Assembly: GCA_002352215.1 (NCBI GenBank) | Contig: DEIB01000038.1 | Span: 191,561 to 255,560 of the forward strand | Length of the DNA stretch: 64,000 nucleotides | Direction of reading: 5' to 3' | Origin: Chthonomonas sp. UBA2785 | GTDB lineage: Bacteria; Armatimonadota; Fimbriimonadia; Fimbriimonadales; Fimbriimonadaceae | Shown: positions 31,821-41,331 of the stretch, one piece after another | How the letters are laid out: every line of letters starts with the position of its first letter | How positions within the stretch are numbered: the first letter of the stretch is position 1 | The notes under the pieces: model-generated | Seen by the model: only the letters and a program-made list of their open reading frames with translations | Databases searched by the model: none | What the model was told of the DNA's origin: nothing | Made by a program: the position numbers and the translations under genes

Positions 31821-34370
31821 TTACTCGAGTCCGACTTGGTGGTTGAGGGTATCGGTCAGGTCAATCACCTTCACGCTGCCTTGCGCTTTCTCTTCGCCCA
31901 CCGTGACGACCACGCTGTAGTCGCCCGCCGGCACTTGCGCCGCATTCGGTCGCCACGGCACGGCTTGCAGGCCCTTGGTGCCCGGACCGGCTAGTTGCGC
32001 CACTCGGGTGCCGTCGGCGCGCAGGATCTCGATGTTCGCGCGCTCGGCACCTTCGCCGTTCACGTGGTAAGTGATCAGCGTGCCCGGCTGGCTGTTGGGC
32101 GCGGCCCAACCCCGGTCACCACCGAACCATCCGCGCGGCGTGCGGCCCAGGTAGAGCACATCTGAAGCCGGTGCCACATAGAGCGGCTTGGCCAGGTTGC
32201 CTTCGGTGAGGAACTCAAAGACTCGGAACGGCAGTTGCCACACGCTACGGCCGTGGGTGGCCACCAGGGCGTCGTTGTCGCGCGGGTGCAGGAACACATC
32301 GTTCATGCGCACCGTCGGCCAGTTGCCCGTCTTGTACTTGCCCCAGGTCGCGCCTCGGTCGAGCGAAACGTACAGGAAGTATTCCGTCCCCAGAATCAGG
32401 TAGTCCGGGTTTAGGACCCCTTCCCGAATCACATAAGCCGCCCCGGCATCCTTCAGGTCGCCACCCACTCGCTTCCACGTCTTGCCGAAGTCGTCCGTCA
32501 TGAACGCCCAGGTTTCGTAGTCGTTGTTGCGGTGGCCATCCAGCGTGACAAAGCATCGTCCGGCCTCAAATCGGCTCGGGGAAACGCTGCTCACGTAGGT
32601 AAACGGCGGGGCTTCCGGGATGTTCGGGGTGGTGTTGGTCCACGTCTTCCCGCCGTCCTGCGTCACCTGCACGTTGCCGTCGTCGGTGCCCACCCAGATC
32701 ACGCCGGGCGTGCGCGGCGATTCGGCGATCGAAACGATCGTCGTGTGGTTCTCAGCCGTGCTTTGGATGTCGCCCTGCGGCACCACTTGCTTCTTGGGGT
32801 CGTTCGTGGTCAGGTCAGGGCTAATGGTTTCCCAGTTGTCGCCGCGGTCCATACTTCGGTGCAAGAACTGCGAGCCCACATACACCGTGCGCGAGTTGAA
32901 CGGGCTGAGCGCAATGGGCGTATGCCAGTTCCAGCGGAAACCCGTGCCACGCGGCCGGATCGAACGTCCGCCGCCTCGCAGTTGGTCCACGCGCTGCACG
33001 GCCCCGCCTTGGCTTTCGGTGTACACCGTGGTCCAGTCGTTCGGGTCGGCGAGCACGGTGAAGCCGTCGCCGCCGCTCAGCGAAATCCAGTTCTCAGGAC
33101 CGACAAAGCCGCGCCGGGTTTGCGTCGGGCCCGCCCAGCCACCGTTGTCCTGCAAGCCTCCGTAAACCCAATAGGGGCGTCGCATGTCCGCGTGGACCGC
33201 ATAGAAGTGGCCCATGGCAATCTGCGTAAACAGCTCCCAGGTTTGGGCCCGGTCGCGAGTTTGGTAGGGTCCACCGTCCGTCCCCACGATGATGTGGTTC
33301 GAGTCGCTCGGGTCAATCCACATGGAGTGCCAGTCGGAGTGAACGTTATCGTTCCCTTCTCGGAACGTGCGGCCGCCATCCGTGCTGATGTGCAGGCTGA
33401 CGCCCAACACATAGACTCGGTTGCGGTCGCTCGGGTCTTGCTTGATTTCAGAGAAATAGAACGGGCGCGGGTTGAGGTTCGCGGTGCGCTGCCACGATTC
33501 CCCGGCGTCGTCGGATTGATAGACACCGCCCTGCACGGCATCCACGATCGCCACCAAGTGCTTCGGATCGCTGTGGTTCACGTCCACACCGATGCGGCCC
33601 AAATCACCGCCCGGCAGGCCACGCGTCACCTTCTTCCAGGTCTTGCCGCCGTCGGTGCTCTTGTACATGCCGCTTCCGGCCCCGCGGGTCATCACATCCC
33701 ACGGCCAGCGTCGACGCTCCCACATGCTGGCGTACAGCACGTTCGGGTTCTTGGGGTCAATGTCCAGGTCCACGGCCCCGGTGTTGTCGTTCACAAAGAG
33801 CGTGCGCGTCCAGGTCTTGCCGCCGTCGGTCGTCTTATAGATGCCGCGCTCGTCGTTGGGGCCCCACAGGTTGCCCAGGGCGGCCACCCACACCGTGTTC
33901 TCATCGGTCGGGTGCAGAATCACGCGGCCGATCTGGCGCGAATTCTTGAGGCCGACATGCTCCCACGTCTTGCCTCCATCCAAACTCTTATAGACGCCGT
34001 CGCCCACCAACGTGGAGTTGCGGCTGGCCGGTTCCCCGCTGCCAATCCAGATCACATCCGGGTTCTTTTGGCTGATGGCAATCGAGCCCACCGAGCCCGA
34101 ACCTTCTTGGTGCCACACCGGACGGAAGGTCATCCCACCGTTATCGGTGCGCCAAGCACCGCCCGAGGAGCCCCCGACGTAGAAAATGCGCGGTTCCTTC
34201 TCGTAAACCGCGATATCCATAATGCGGCCGCCCATGGTGCCGGGGCCCAATTCTCGGGGCGGCAACACCGAAAGCATCTGCTCAACCGACTGGTTTTGCG
34301 CAAATGCGGGCGCGACTAAGGCAAGGGCGAACAGAACACCAACACAACGTCCGCGTAACATCGTCCCCAT
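31821..34370 (-). CDS. secreted BNR/sortilin-like beta-propeller protein
   Basis: 849 residues with a signal peptide ending AFAQ. The long body has repeated S/T-x-D-G-G-x-T-W Asp-box (BNR) motifs, such as KSLDGGKTWEHV, KTTDGGKTWTRT, KSTDGGKTWKKV, QSDDAGESWQR and VTQDGGKTWTNT. This is the VPS10/sortilin-like or photosystem-assembly-like propeller seen in large secreted bacterial proteins. The C-terminal ~100 residues look like a FlgD-type Ig strand set (VNGEGAERANIEILRADGTRVAQLAGPG). No sialidase catalytic residues are recognisable. It may bind or cleave an extracellular polymer. Confidence 0.82.
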   Translation of the reverse strand: MGTMLRGRCVGVLFALALVAPAFAQNQSVEQMLSVLPPRELGPGTMGGRIMDIAVYEKEPRIFYVGGSSGGAWRTDNGGMTFRPVWHQEGSGSVGSIAISQKNPDVIWIGSGEPASRNSTLVGDGVYKSLDGGKTWEHVGLKNSRQIGRVILHPTDENTVWVAALGNLWGPNDERGIYKTTDGGKTWTRTLFVNDNTGAVDLDIDPKNPNVLYASMWERRRWPWDVMTRGAGSGMYKSTDGGKTWKKVTRGLPGGDLGRIGVDVNHSDPKHLVAIVDAVQGGVYQSDDAGESWQRTANLNPRPFYFSEIKQDPSDRNRVYVLGVSLHISTDGGRTFREGNDNVHSDWHSMWIDPSDSNHIIVGTDGGPYQTRDRAQTWELFTQIAMGHFYAVHADMRRPYWVYGGLQDNGGWAGPTQTRRGFVGPENWISLSGGDGFTVLADPNDWTTVYTESQGGAVQRVDQLRGGGRSIRPRGTGFRWNWHTPIALSPFNSRTVYVGSQFLHRSMDRGDNWETISPDLTTNDPKKQVVPQGDIQSTAENHTTIVSIAESPRTPGVIWVGTDDGNVQVTQDGGKTWTNTTPNIPEAPPFTYVSSVSPSRFEAGRCFVTLDGHRNNDYETWAFMTDDFGKTWKRVGGDLKDAGAAYVIREGVLNPDYLILGTEYFLYVSLDRGATWGKYKTGNWPTVRMNDVFLHPRDNDALVATHGRSVWQLPFRVFEFLTEGNLAKPLYVAPASDVLYLGRTPRGWFGGDRGWAAPNSQPGTLITYHVNGEGAERANIEILRADGTRVAQLAGPGTKGLQAVPWRPNAAQVPAGDYSVVVTVGEEKAQGSVKVIDLTDTLNHQVGLE

Positions 34371-34416
34371 TACGGCATAATCCCCGCCCGAAGTTCCACC
34401 CCTAGCCCCGGTCGGT

Positions 34417-34422
34417 TAGAAT
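34417..34422 (+). promoter_or_regulatory. -10 box placed for a leaderless acyl-CoA dehydrogenase mRNA
   Basis: TAGAAT, 7 nt, ATG at 34430. Confidence 0.5.
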
Positions 34423-34429
34423 CTTTTTC

Positions 34430-35620
34430 ATGGAATTTGCGCTCACCGCCGAGCATGAACAGATCCGTGAAGCTGCCTACAAGTTCGGACAGAACGTGAT
34501 TGTCCCCTCTGTGGGCGAGCTGGACCGCCAGCACACCAGCGATCCCGAGACCCTGAAGAAGCTGGGCGAAGCCGGCTTGCTCGGACTGGGGATCCCCGCC
34601 AAGTGGGGCGGCACGGACACGGACTACATCTCGGTCGGCATTGCCTGCGAAGAGCTGGAGCGCGCGGATTCCACAGCGCGCGTCGTGATGAGCGTCCATG
34701 TGGGCCTGCACTGCATGACCATGATGCAGTGGGGCACCGAAGAACAGTGCGCGAAGTGGCTCCCTGACCTCGCCACGGGTAAGAAAATTGGCGCCTTTGG
34801 CCTGACCGAGCCCAATGCCGGTAGCGACGCCGCTAGCATGAAGACCACGGCCCGTCGCGAAGGTGACGAATACGTGCTGAACGGGGAGAAGACCTGGATT
34901 AGCCTGGCCGACTACGCCGACCAGTTCCTGGTGATCGCCCGCCTGGCCGAAACCGACGCCAAGGCCCCCTACGCCGCCTTCATTGTGGAGCGCGACCGCC
35001 CGGGCTTCAGTAGCCGTGCCATTAAGGGCAAGCTCGGCGTGCGCGCCGGCAACACGGGTCAAATTTTCTTTGACAACGTGCGCATCCCGGCCAGCAATAT
35101 GATCGGCCAGGAAGGCGACGGCTTTAAGGTGGCGATGAGCGCGCTGGATCATGGTCGCTACACGGTTGCCGCTGGTGCTGTGGGCATCATCACTGCGTGC
35201 ATGGACGCCTGCTGCAAGTACGTCAACGAACGCAGCGTGCAGGGTGAGGTCATCGGCAAGAAGCAACTGGTGCAACAGATGATTGCCAAGATGGCGCGGG
35301 GCCGCGACATTGGCCGCCTGCTCTACTACCAAGTGGGGTGGATGAAGAACACCGGCAAGCGCCACACCCGCGAGGTGAGCATGGCCAAGTGGGTGAACTG
35401 CGAGGCTGCCTTCGAAGCCGCCAACAACGCGGTGGAAATCCACGGGGCGTACGGCTACTGTGATGAATTCCCGGTGGAGCGCTACTTCCGCAACTCGCGC
35501 GGGGCGATGATCTACGAAGGCACGCACGAGATCCACACGATCATGCAGGCCGAATATGCGCTGGGCTACCGAGAGGACAAGCCGATCGCGCGCACCCTGC
35601 CGACCTTCCCTTTCGCCTGA
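34430..35620 (+). CDS. acyl-CoA dehydrogenase
   Basis: 396-residue flavoenzyme introducing the alpha-beta double bond in an acyl-CoA, the first step of beta-oxidation. N-terminal helix MEFALTAEHEQIREAAYKFG, FAD-site GAFGLTEPNAGSDAASMKTTA and W-I-S block, then AIEIHGAYGYCDEFPVERYFRN-like C-terminal domain and the catalytic Glu in IYEGTHEIHTIM. The substrate length cannot be fixed from this. It likely works with the FadN-like fusion at 24922. No Shine-Dalgarno site. Confidence 0.93.
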   Translation: MEFALTAEHEQIREAAYKFGQNVIVPSVGELDRQHTSDPETLKKLGEAGLLGLGIPAKWGGTDTDYISVGIACEELERADSTARVVMSVHVGLHCMTMMQWGTEEQCAKWLPDLATGKKIGAFGLTEPNAGSDAASMKTTARREGDEYVLNGEKTWISLADYADQFLVIARLAETDAKAPYAAFIVERDRPGFSSRAIKGKLGVRAGNTGQIFFDNVRIPASNMIGQEGDGFKVAMSALDHGRYTVAAGAVGIITACMDACCKYVNERSVQGEVIGKKQLVQQMIAKMARGRDIGRLLYYQVGWMKNTGKRHTREVSMAKWVNCEAAFEAANNAVEIHGAYGYCDEFPVERYFRNSRGAMIYEGTHEIHTIMQAEYALGYREDKPIARTLPTFPFA

Positions 35621-35640
35621 GCTGGATTTAGGCAAGGAGA

Positions 35641-35675
35641 AGCCCCCTTTTCCCATTTGGGATGAGGGGGCTTTT
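35641..35675. terminator. bidirectional terminator
   Basis: AGCCCCC paired with GGGGGCT, with an inner TCCCA/TGGGA pairing, followed by TTTTCTCTTT; between two convergent genes. Confidence 0.85.
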
Positions 35676-35692
35676 CTCTTTGCGAACCGGGC

Positions 35693-36541
35693 TTAGTTCA
35701 CTTCGAGATAGTTGAGGTTCTCGCCGGTGATGGCCTCAAGCACGGCTTGGCCGGAACCATCCTCGTTCATGTCCCAAACCTGGCGCTCGGGCGTATCACG
35801 AACGTAGACGATCGAGTTGTCCGACCGATAAACCGGCACCCGCTCAGTATCGGTGGTATTCGTCAATTGGGTCTTGCCCGTGCCGTCGGCGTTCATCGAC
35901 CACACGTTTCGAGCACCCCCGAAGTTACGGATATACACCAGCGATTGGCCATCGGGGCTCCAGCGGGCATCATCGTTCCCTTCCCCGGTATTCGGGGTGA
36001 GGCCCGCGCTAACGCCGCTTCCATCCATGTTCATGGTTCTGATCATGGGCCAACCTGCCGGACTAGACGAGAAGACGACCTTCGTACCCGCCGGGTTCAC
36101 GTCGAGGTCAATCATGCCGCCACCAGCGGAGCCATCAAAGATGTTGACCACGCCCGTACCGTCCGGGTTCATGCTCGCAACTTGGTTGGTCAGGCTAATG
36201 GCAATGATCTTGGTGCCATCCGCGTTCCAATCGCCGAGGTAATGGCCGGTGATGTTCACGGGATTCGTGCCATCGGCGTTGATGACCACCATTGCTGTAC
36301 CCGTGCCCATCAGGATCTTGGTGCCATCGGGGCTGACGCGCGGAGAAAACAGGCTGTCGGCCCCGGCATCATAAATCGTGCGCAGGGCCCCCGTGAGTTC
36401 GTTGCGAGCCACCAAGCGGCTGTCCGAGCGGATGAACAGAACTTCGCGCGTCGCACCTGAGCCCGTACTGCCGCCGCCTCCACAACCCGTCAATGTAAGC
36501 GCAAGTCCAACGATGGTTGCCGAAATCAGCAAGTTTCGCAT
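35693..36541 (-). CDS. TolB-like WD40/PD40 propeller lipoprotein
   Basis: 282 residues. The lipoprotein signal ends TLTGC followed by a Gly/Ser tether (GGGGSTGSGATRE). Five to six PD40-like repeats follow, with S-P-D-G-T-K / N-x-D-G-T motifs (VSPDGTKILMGTG, NADGTNPVNIT, NPDGTGVVNI, NMDGSGVSAG, SPDGQSLVYIRN, NADGTGKTQLT). It is a beta-propeller resembling TolB's C-terminal domain but without the N-terminal domain. Probably periplasmic or surface protein binding; no partner is evident. Its promoter region is shared with the divergent carB N-half. Confidence 0.8.
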   Translation of the reverse strand: MRNLLISATIVGLALTLTGCGGGGSTGSGATREVLFIRSDSRLVARNELTGALRTIYDAGADSLFSPRVSPDGTKILMGTGTAMVVINADGTNPVNITGHYLGDWNADGTKIIAISLTNQVASMNPDGTGVVNIFDGSAGGGMIDLDVNPAGTKVVFSSSPAGWPMIRTMNMDGSGVSAGLTPNTGEGNDDARWSPDGQSLVYIRNFGGARNVWSMNADGTGKTQLTNTTDTERVPVYRSDNSIVYVRDTPERQVWDMNEDGSGQAVLEAITGENLNYLEVN

Positions 36542-36677
36542 ACCGAAACGTTACCCCCCTCTGTAACGATTGGTGACATGAATTTGTAAGGAATTTGCCT
36601 AGCCCTGCATCCCCCGACCGTCTGGGTCAAACCCGGTTGCCCCCACGCAGAGGGCGGTAAAACAAGGCCCGAACCCC

Positions 36678-38327
36678 ATGCGCAAAATCCTCGTGATCGG
36701 GAGCGGACCTATCATCATTGGACAGGCCGCCGAGTTCGACTACGCGGGCACGCAAGCCTGCAAGAGCCTCCGCGAAGAAGGCTACGAAGTCGTTCTCATC
36801 AATTCCAACCCCGCCACGATCATGACGGACCTGGAAACGGCGGACCGCGTCTACATCGAGCCGCTGACGCCCGAATTCTGCGAGCGCGTGATTGCCCGGG
36901 AGCGCCCCGACGGCCTTCTGCCCACTTTGGGCGGCCAAACTGGCCTCAACCTCGCCAGCCAACTTGCGCAGTTGGGCATCCTGGAAAAGTACAACGTCAA
37001 GCTCCTCGGCACCCCACTGGAGGCGATCCAGAAGGCCGAAGACCGCGAGCTTTTTCGCTCACTCATGCGCGAACTCCGCGAGCCCGTACCCGAGAGCTGG
37101 ATTGTGGAAAGCGAAGCCGACCTGCAGGCCATCCTCGATGTCGTGCCCTATCCCTGCATCGTGCGGCCCGCTTACACCCTGGGCGGCACCGGCGGCGGCG
37201 TGGCCACGACCCGAGACGAACTCTGGGAAATCGGCCGCAAGGGCCTCAAGCTCTCCATGCGCAGCCAATTGATGATCGAGCGCAGTCTGCTGGGCTGGAA
37301 GGAGGTCGAGTACGAGGTCATGCGAGACCGCCTTGGGAACGTCATCACCATCTGCAACATGGAGAACCTGGACCCGATGGGCGTCCACACCGGCGACAGC
37401 ATCGTGGTGGCCCCCAGCCAGACCCTGAGCGACGTGGAATATCACCTGCTGCGCACGGCTTCCCTTCGCATTATTGATGCGCTCGGCATCCAGGGGGGCT
37501 GCAACGTGCAACTGGCGGTAAACCCGGATTCGTTCGACTACTACGTTATTGAAGTCAACCCTCGGGTGTCGCGCTCCTCGGCGCTGGCGAGCAAGGCCAC
37601 CGGGTACCCCATTGCGCGGGTCTCGGCGAAAATTGCCATCGGCCACACGCTGGATGAGATTGAGAACAGCGTGACCAAGACCACCAAGGCGTGCTTTGAA
37701 CCGGCGCTGGACTACTGCGTGGTCAAGATTCCGCGCTGGCCGTTTGACAAGTTCGCCTCCGGCGACCGAGGCCTGAGCACCCAAATGAAGGCCACCGGCG
37801 AAGTCATGGCCATCGACCGCACTTTTGAAGCGGCTTTGCTCAAGGCGATTCGCGGGCTGGAAGTGAAGCAACGCGACCTCCGCCACGATGGCATGTCCGC
37901 GCTGGCGGATGATGATCTCAAGACGGCGGTGCGCCAACCAACAGACGAGCGCCTGTGGGCGCTGGCCGAAGCCCTGCGCCGAGGCTGGACGGTTGCCGAA
38001 GTGCGCCGCCTGAGCCGCGTAGACCTGTGGTTCCTAGAGAAGATCGAGGCGATGGTCCGCATGGAGCAGGCCCTGGTGCAAGCGGGGGCCGGAGCCACCG
38101 AAAATCTCTTAGAGGAGGCTTTGCGCATGGGATACAGCCCCACCGCGATTCTTGACTTGACCCAAGGCGGCGAGGCTGTCTCCGGGAAATTGGCCACTTT
38201 TGAGGGTATGTTTGCCTACAAGATGGTGGATACGTGCGCGGCCGAGTTTGAATCCGCCACTCCCTACTTTTACGCGACGGTGGCGGGGTCGAGCGACTTC
38301 GTGCAGCCCAAAACCCCCGCGAACTAA
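36678..38327 (+). CDS. carB: carbamoyl-phosphate synthase large subunit, N-terminal half
   Basis: 549 residues matching the first half of CarB: the carboxyphosphate-forming ATP-grasp (VIGSGPIIIGQAAEFDYAGTQ, PTLGGQTGLNLA, VRPAYTLGGTGGGVA, CNMENLDPMGVHTGDSIVVAPSQTL, VIEVNPRVSRSSALASKATGYPIA) and the oligomerisation domain, including VDTCAAEFESATPYFYA. It ends exactly where the ordinary linker to the second half would begin. The C-half is encoded at 28520 on the opposite strand. Both halves should assemble with CarA (39270) to make carbamoyl phosphate for pyrimidines and arginine. The start has only a weak AAGG upstream. Confidence 0.95.
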   Translation: MRKILVIGSGPIIIGQAAEFDYAGTQACKSLREEGYEVVLINSNPATIMTDLETADRVYIEPLTPEFCERVIARERPDGLLPTLGGQTGLNLASQLAQLGILEKYNVKLLGTPLEAIQKAEDRELFRSLMRELREPVPESWIVESEADLQAILDVVPYPCIVRPAYTLGGTGGGVATTRDELWEIGRKGLKLSMRSQLMIERSLLGWKEVEYEVMRDRLGNVITICNMENLDPMGVHTGDSIVVAPSQTLSDVEYHLLRTASLRIIDALGIQGGCNVQLAVNPDSFDYYVIEVNPRVSRSSALASKATGYPIARVSAKIAIGHTLDEIENSVTKTTKACFEPALDYCVVKIPRWPFDKFASGDRGLSTQMKATGEVMAIDRTFEAALLKAIRGLEVKQRDLRHDGMSALADDDLKTAVRQPTDERLWALAEALRRGWTVAEVRRLSRVDLWFLEKIEAMVRMEQALVQAGAGATENLLEEALRMGYSPTAILDLTQGGEAVSGKLATFEGMFAYKMVDTCAAEFESATPYFYATVAGSSDFVQPKTPAN

Positions 38328-38333
38328 CCCCGC

Positions 38334-39266
38334 ATGATCAACTCGCTCCTTCTCTTTAGTGCTGCCCTCGTTCCCGGAACTCCGGTCGAGGATTTTGTGC
38401 AGGCGTTCGAGCAACGCCGCGCGGATGCCCCCGTGGAAAGCCCGGACCCGGCGATTGCCCGGGCGATGGAAATCGCCATCCGCAGCATTGAGAACAGCCA
38501 AGCCACGACCAGCGAGCAAGCCAACCAGGTTCTCATGCCCTTCCGGCAAGCGCTGGGCGGCGGGCAGATCCCGGCGGATTACTACCAAAACATCTCGGCC
38601 ACGGTGCGCACCCGGGGAAGCGAGCGACTAGTGGCCATTCAAATGGGGGCGGCCTCGCGTCTTGCTCTCATCCATGCCGATGGCCGGCGCGGCAATTTAC
38701 CGAGCGAATTCAACTGGATTTTCCAGGCCGAGCCCCTCGGCTACGCCCTCCCGGATAACTCCTGGCTGATCGCCGCTCCGCTCACCTCGCGGGACACCAT
38801 GCGGATGCCCTATCGCCTCATTTGGGTGCGCCCGCAAGGCGAAACCTATGCCGTGACGGCCCGCTACGAGGGGGTGTGGGTGCGCGGCCACGTGCGCAAC
38901 TTTGTGCAAGTGGACGATGGCGTGATGGTGGCCAACACGGTGGAGCCGCTTCGCTCCTTCCGCACTTCGCCGCAACTCGGAGCCCCGAGTTTGCAAGTGC
39001 GATGGCGGGTGCGCAATGGTACGCCCACCGAGCGCTCCGAAACTCGTGGTGACCTCGATCTACGACAGATCGACCAGTGGTGCCAGCAGGCATTCTCGGC
39101 CGCGACTCCCACGCTGGAGCAGGCCCGATTCTTGGCGGATGTGCCGGTGGGTGAAACCCTGCGATCCGTGCAACGCACCCAGGGAGAAGTGGTGCTGAAC
39201 TTCGGACCGACTTTGCGGTTCCGAGTCGCCAATGGCAACGTGAGCTACGCCGGTCGCGCGGGCTAG
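38334..39266 (+). CDS. hypothetical protein, 310 aa
   Basis: It begins with a short hydrophobic stretch (MINSLLLFSAALVPG), possibly a signal peptide. The rest is mixed alpha/beta with no motif I recognise: a helical N-third (FVQAFEQRRADAPVESPDPAIARAMEIAIRSIENSQ) and a beta-rich remainder. It starts 6 bp after the carB N-half and ends 3 bp from the convergent carA stop, so it is probably co-transcribed with carB-N. Family unknown. Confidence 0.65.
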   Translation: MINSLLLFSAALVPGTPVEDFVQAFEQRRADAPVESPDPAIARAMEIAIRSIENSQATTSEQANQVLMPFRQALGGGQIPADYYQNISATVRTRGSERLVAIQMGAASRLALIHADGRRGNLPSEFNWIFQAEPLGYALPDNSWLIAAPLTSRDTMRMPYRLIWVRPQGETYAVTARYEGVWVRGHVRNFVQVDDGVMVANTVEPLRSFRTSPQLGAPSLQVRWRVRNGTPTERSETRGDLDLRQIDQWCQQAFSAATPTLEQARFLADVPVGETLRSVQRTQGEVVLNFGPTLRFRVANGNVSYAGRAG

Positions 39267-39269
39267 CGT

Positions 39270-40370
39270 TTACGAGCGTAAAGACTCGACAAACTTGGCG
39301 AAGTAAGGGCGGGCATCCCAAGGGCCGGGCGCGGCTTCCGGGTGGTACTGGATGCTGAAGGCACGGGCTTCCTTCACCTCAATCCCTTCCACCGTACCGT
39401 CGTTCAGGTTCAGTTGCGTCACGCGGGCACCGGTGCCTTCCAGGGTCGCCGGGTCAATCGCGTAGCCGTGGTTCTGGCTGGTGATAGTGACGGTGCCTAA
39501 GTCGAGGTCCTTCACGGGGTGGTTAGCGCCTCGGTGTCCAAACGGCATCTTGTACGTGGTGCCGCCCACCGCCTGGCACAACAACTGGTTGCCCAGGCAG
39601 ATGCCGAGGATGGGGATGTTCCCCAGCAAGTCGCGCACACACGCCACCGGGCCGGGCAAACGCGCCGGGTCACCCGGGCCGGGGCTCAGTAGCACTCCGT
39701 CCGGGTTCCACGCTAAGACCTCCGCTGCGGTAGCACTGTGCGGGAGCACCACAGTGCGGACCCCCACCGCCGCAAAGCGACGCAGGATGTTCCACTTTAC
39801 GCCGCAGTCCAGCACGGCCACGGTGGCGCGGTAATCGCCTTCGGGGTTGAAGAGGTGCTCCTTCCCCGAGTAGCCCCACGCGTAGGGCGCCTTAGTGCTG
39901 ACCAGCGGCACAAAATCCGTTTCGTCGTAGCTGGGGCGAGCCTGCAGAGCAGCGAAGGCTTCGTCCGGGTCGCCGTGGGTAATTACGGCGTTGGTCACGC
40001 CCTCGCCTCGAATGCGCTGGGTCACCGCCCGGGTGTCCACACCTTGGATGCTGGTGACGCCTCGATCCTTCAGGAACTGATCCAAGCTCTTGCGCGATCG
40101 CCAGTTGCTGGGGTGTTCGCACGCCTGGCGCACCACCACGGCACTCGGTTGCACGCGATCCGACTCAAAATCGTCGTCGTTGATGCCGTAGTTGCCGATC
40201 AGCGGATAGGTGAAGAGGACGATCTGGCCGGCGTAGGAGGGGTCGCTCAGAACTTCTTGGTAACCGGTCATGCCGGTGTTGAAAACCAGCTCACCAAAGG
40301 CCATTCCGGGGGCGCCGAGCGCCTGCCCCGGCCACCGGGAACCATCCTGAAGAACGAGCCACGCTTCCAC
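39270..40370 (-). CDS. carA: carbamoyl-phosphate synthase small subunit (glutaminase)
   Basis: 366 residues. The N-terminal CarA domain (LVLQDGSRWPGQALGAPGMAFGELVFNTGMTGYQEVLSDPSYAGQIV) is followed by a class I glutamine amidotransferase domain with the nucleophile Cys in GICLGNQLLCQ and the His-Glu pair in IQYHPEAAPGP. It supplies ammonia to CarB. The start is a GTG. carA converges on the carB N-half unit and lies about 9 kb from the carB C-half, so the three subunit pieces occupy three transcription units. Confidence 0.96.
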   Translation of the reverse strand: MEAWLVLQDGSRWPGQALGAPGMAFGELVFNTGMTGYQEVLSDPSYAGQIVLFTYPLIGNYGINDDDFESDRVQPSAVVVRQACEHPSNWRSRKSLDQFLKDRGVTSIQGVDTRAVTQRIRGEGVTNAVITHGDPDEAFAALQARPSYDETDFVPLVSTKAPYAWGYSGKEHLFNPEGDYRATVAVLDCGVKWNILRRFAAVGVRTVVLPHSATAAEVLAWNPDGVLLSPGPGDPARLPGPVACVRDLLGNIPILGICLGNQLLCQAVGGTTYKMPFGHRGANHPVKDLDLGTVTITSQNHGYAIDPATLEGTGARVTQLNLNDGTVEGIEVKEARAFSIQYHPEAAPGPWDARPYFAKFVESLRS

Positions 40371-40411
40371 TTCAGAACCGGACCATACCCCTTCGCCGGG
40401 GCCAGGTGTGG

Positions 40412-41278
40412 TCAGTTGGCCGGACGAATTGTGACCTTTGCGTCCGTTTCGGTTTTGAGTTCCAAAGTCGTGCCGGGGAGCGCCTCAATATTGCGCCCCT
40501 TCACCATGCCGCGAATGGTGCGATCCACCCCATTAGCAAGGCCTTCGAGCTCGCCAATCGCGCCCAGCGCCAGGGCCAGATCTACATTGCCCAGCGCCGC
40601 CACGTTGCCTTGCTGAATCGCGCGGAAAGTCTCTTCCAGCCCCGCTTGGCCTTGTTGCGCGCCGTTGATGGCGGCCTTGGTGTCTTCCAGGCCCAGCAGG
40701 TCGGCCAATTGGTCAAGTTCCTTGCCTTCGGGCAGTTTCCCAGCCTTCAGGGTCTCGCTCAGCTTCTTCAACGCCTCTTGCTTTTCCGGGTCACGCCACA
40801 GGGCTTCTAGGTTGGCCGCGGCATTCTTGATGTCCGTATTGGAGAGCGTGAACTCAAACTCCTGCGGCTTCAGACCCTCCAGGTTGATGAGGGTGCCGTC
40901 GAGGGCGGGGAGCGGTTCCAGGCTCACCACCAGGCGCGCTGGGCGGTTGGTCAGCGTGCCCATCACACTTCCGGCGCGGCTTTCTTTCACCGTGCCTTCC
41001 ACTAGCGTGCCCTGCTTCGCCACCACATCGCCGGCGGCCGTTTTAAGGTCCTCAATCAGCAGAAACTTCACTTCGTCGCCCGGCTTGCTGCCACCCGACT
41101 CCAGAGGTGTCGCCAAAACGAGCTTAACGTCGGTGCCCGCAGGTACTTCCACCGTCTTCTTGGGCTTCAGCTGCTGCGAAACCGAGTTGATTCCCCCCGG
41201 TTGGCTAATAAGCCAGTAAGCGCCCGCCCCGACGGCGGCAGCGATGATAAACATCCCCAGTTGTTTGAGGGCCTTCAC
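40412..41278 (-). CDS. membrane-anchored hypothetical protein
   Basis: 288 residues from a GTG. One N-terminal membrane helix (LGMFIIAAAVGAGAYWLIS) leads to a beta domain (VEVPAGTDVKLVLATPLESGGSKPGDEVKFLL and GTLVEGTVKESRAG). This resembles the TrbI/VirB10-like or SAF-like barrels that carry P-A-G-T-x-V. A Leu/Glu/Lys-rich helical part follows (EALWRDPEKQEALKKLSETLKAG). Located between carA and dnaB on the same strand. The function is unknown. Confidence 0.65.
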   Translation of the reverse strand: MKALKQLGMFIIAAAVGAGAYWLISQPGGINSVSQQLKPKKTVEVPAGTDVKLVLATPLESGGSKPGDEVKFLLIEDLKTAAGDVVAKQGTLVEGTVKESRAGSVMGTLTNRPARLVVSLEPLPALDGTLINLEGLKPQEFEFTLSNTDIKNAAANLEALWRDPEKQEALKKLSETLKAGKLPEGKELDQLADLLGLEDTKAAINGAQQGQAGLEETFRAIQQGNVAALGNVDLALALGAIGELEGLANGVDRTIRGMVKGRNIEALPGTTLELKTETDAKVTIRPAN

Positions 41279-41331
41279 GTTAAGTTAAGACGTAGCGGCC
41301 CGCCCTTCGGGTTGCAAGCCCCGGGCTATGC

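Noticed and set aside
32532..34319. 595-codon plus-strand frame opposite the BNR protein
   Set aside because: Shadow; the minus strand has repeated Asp-box motifs and a signal peptide.
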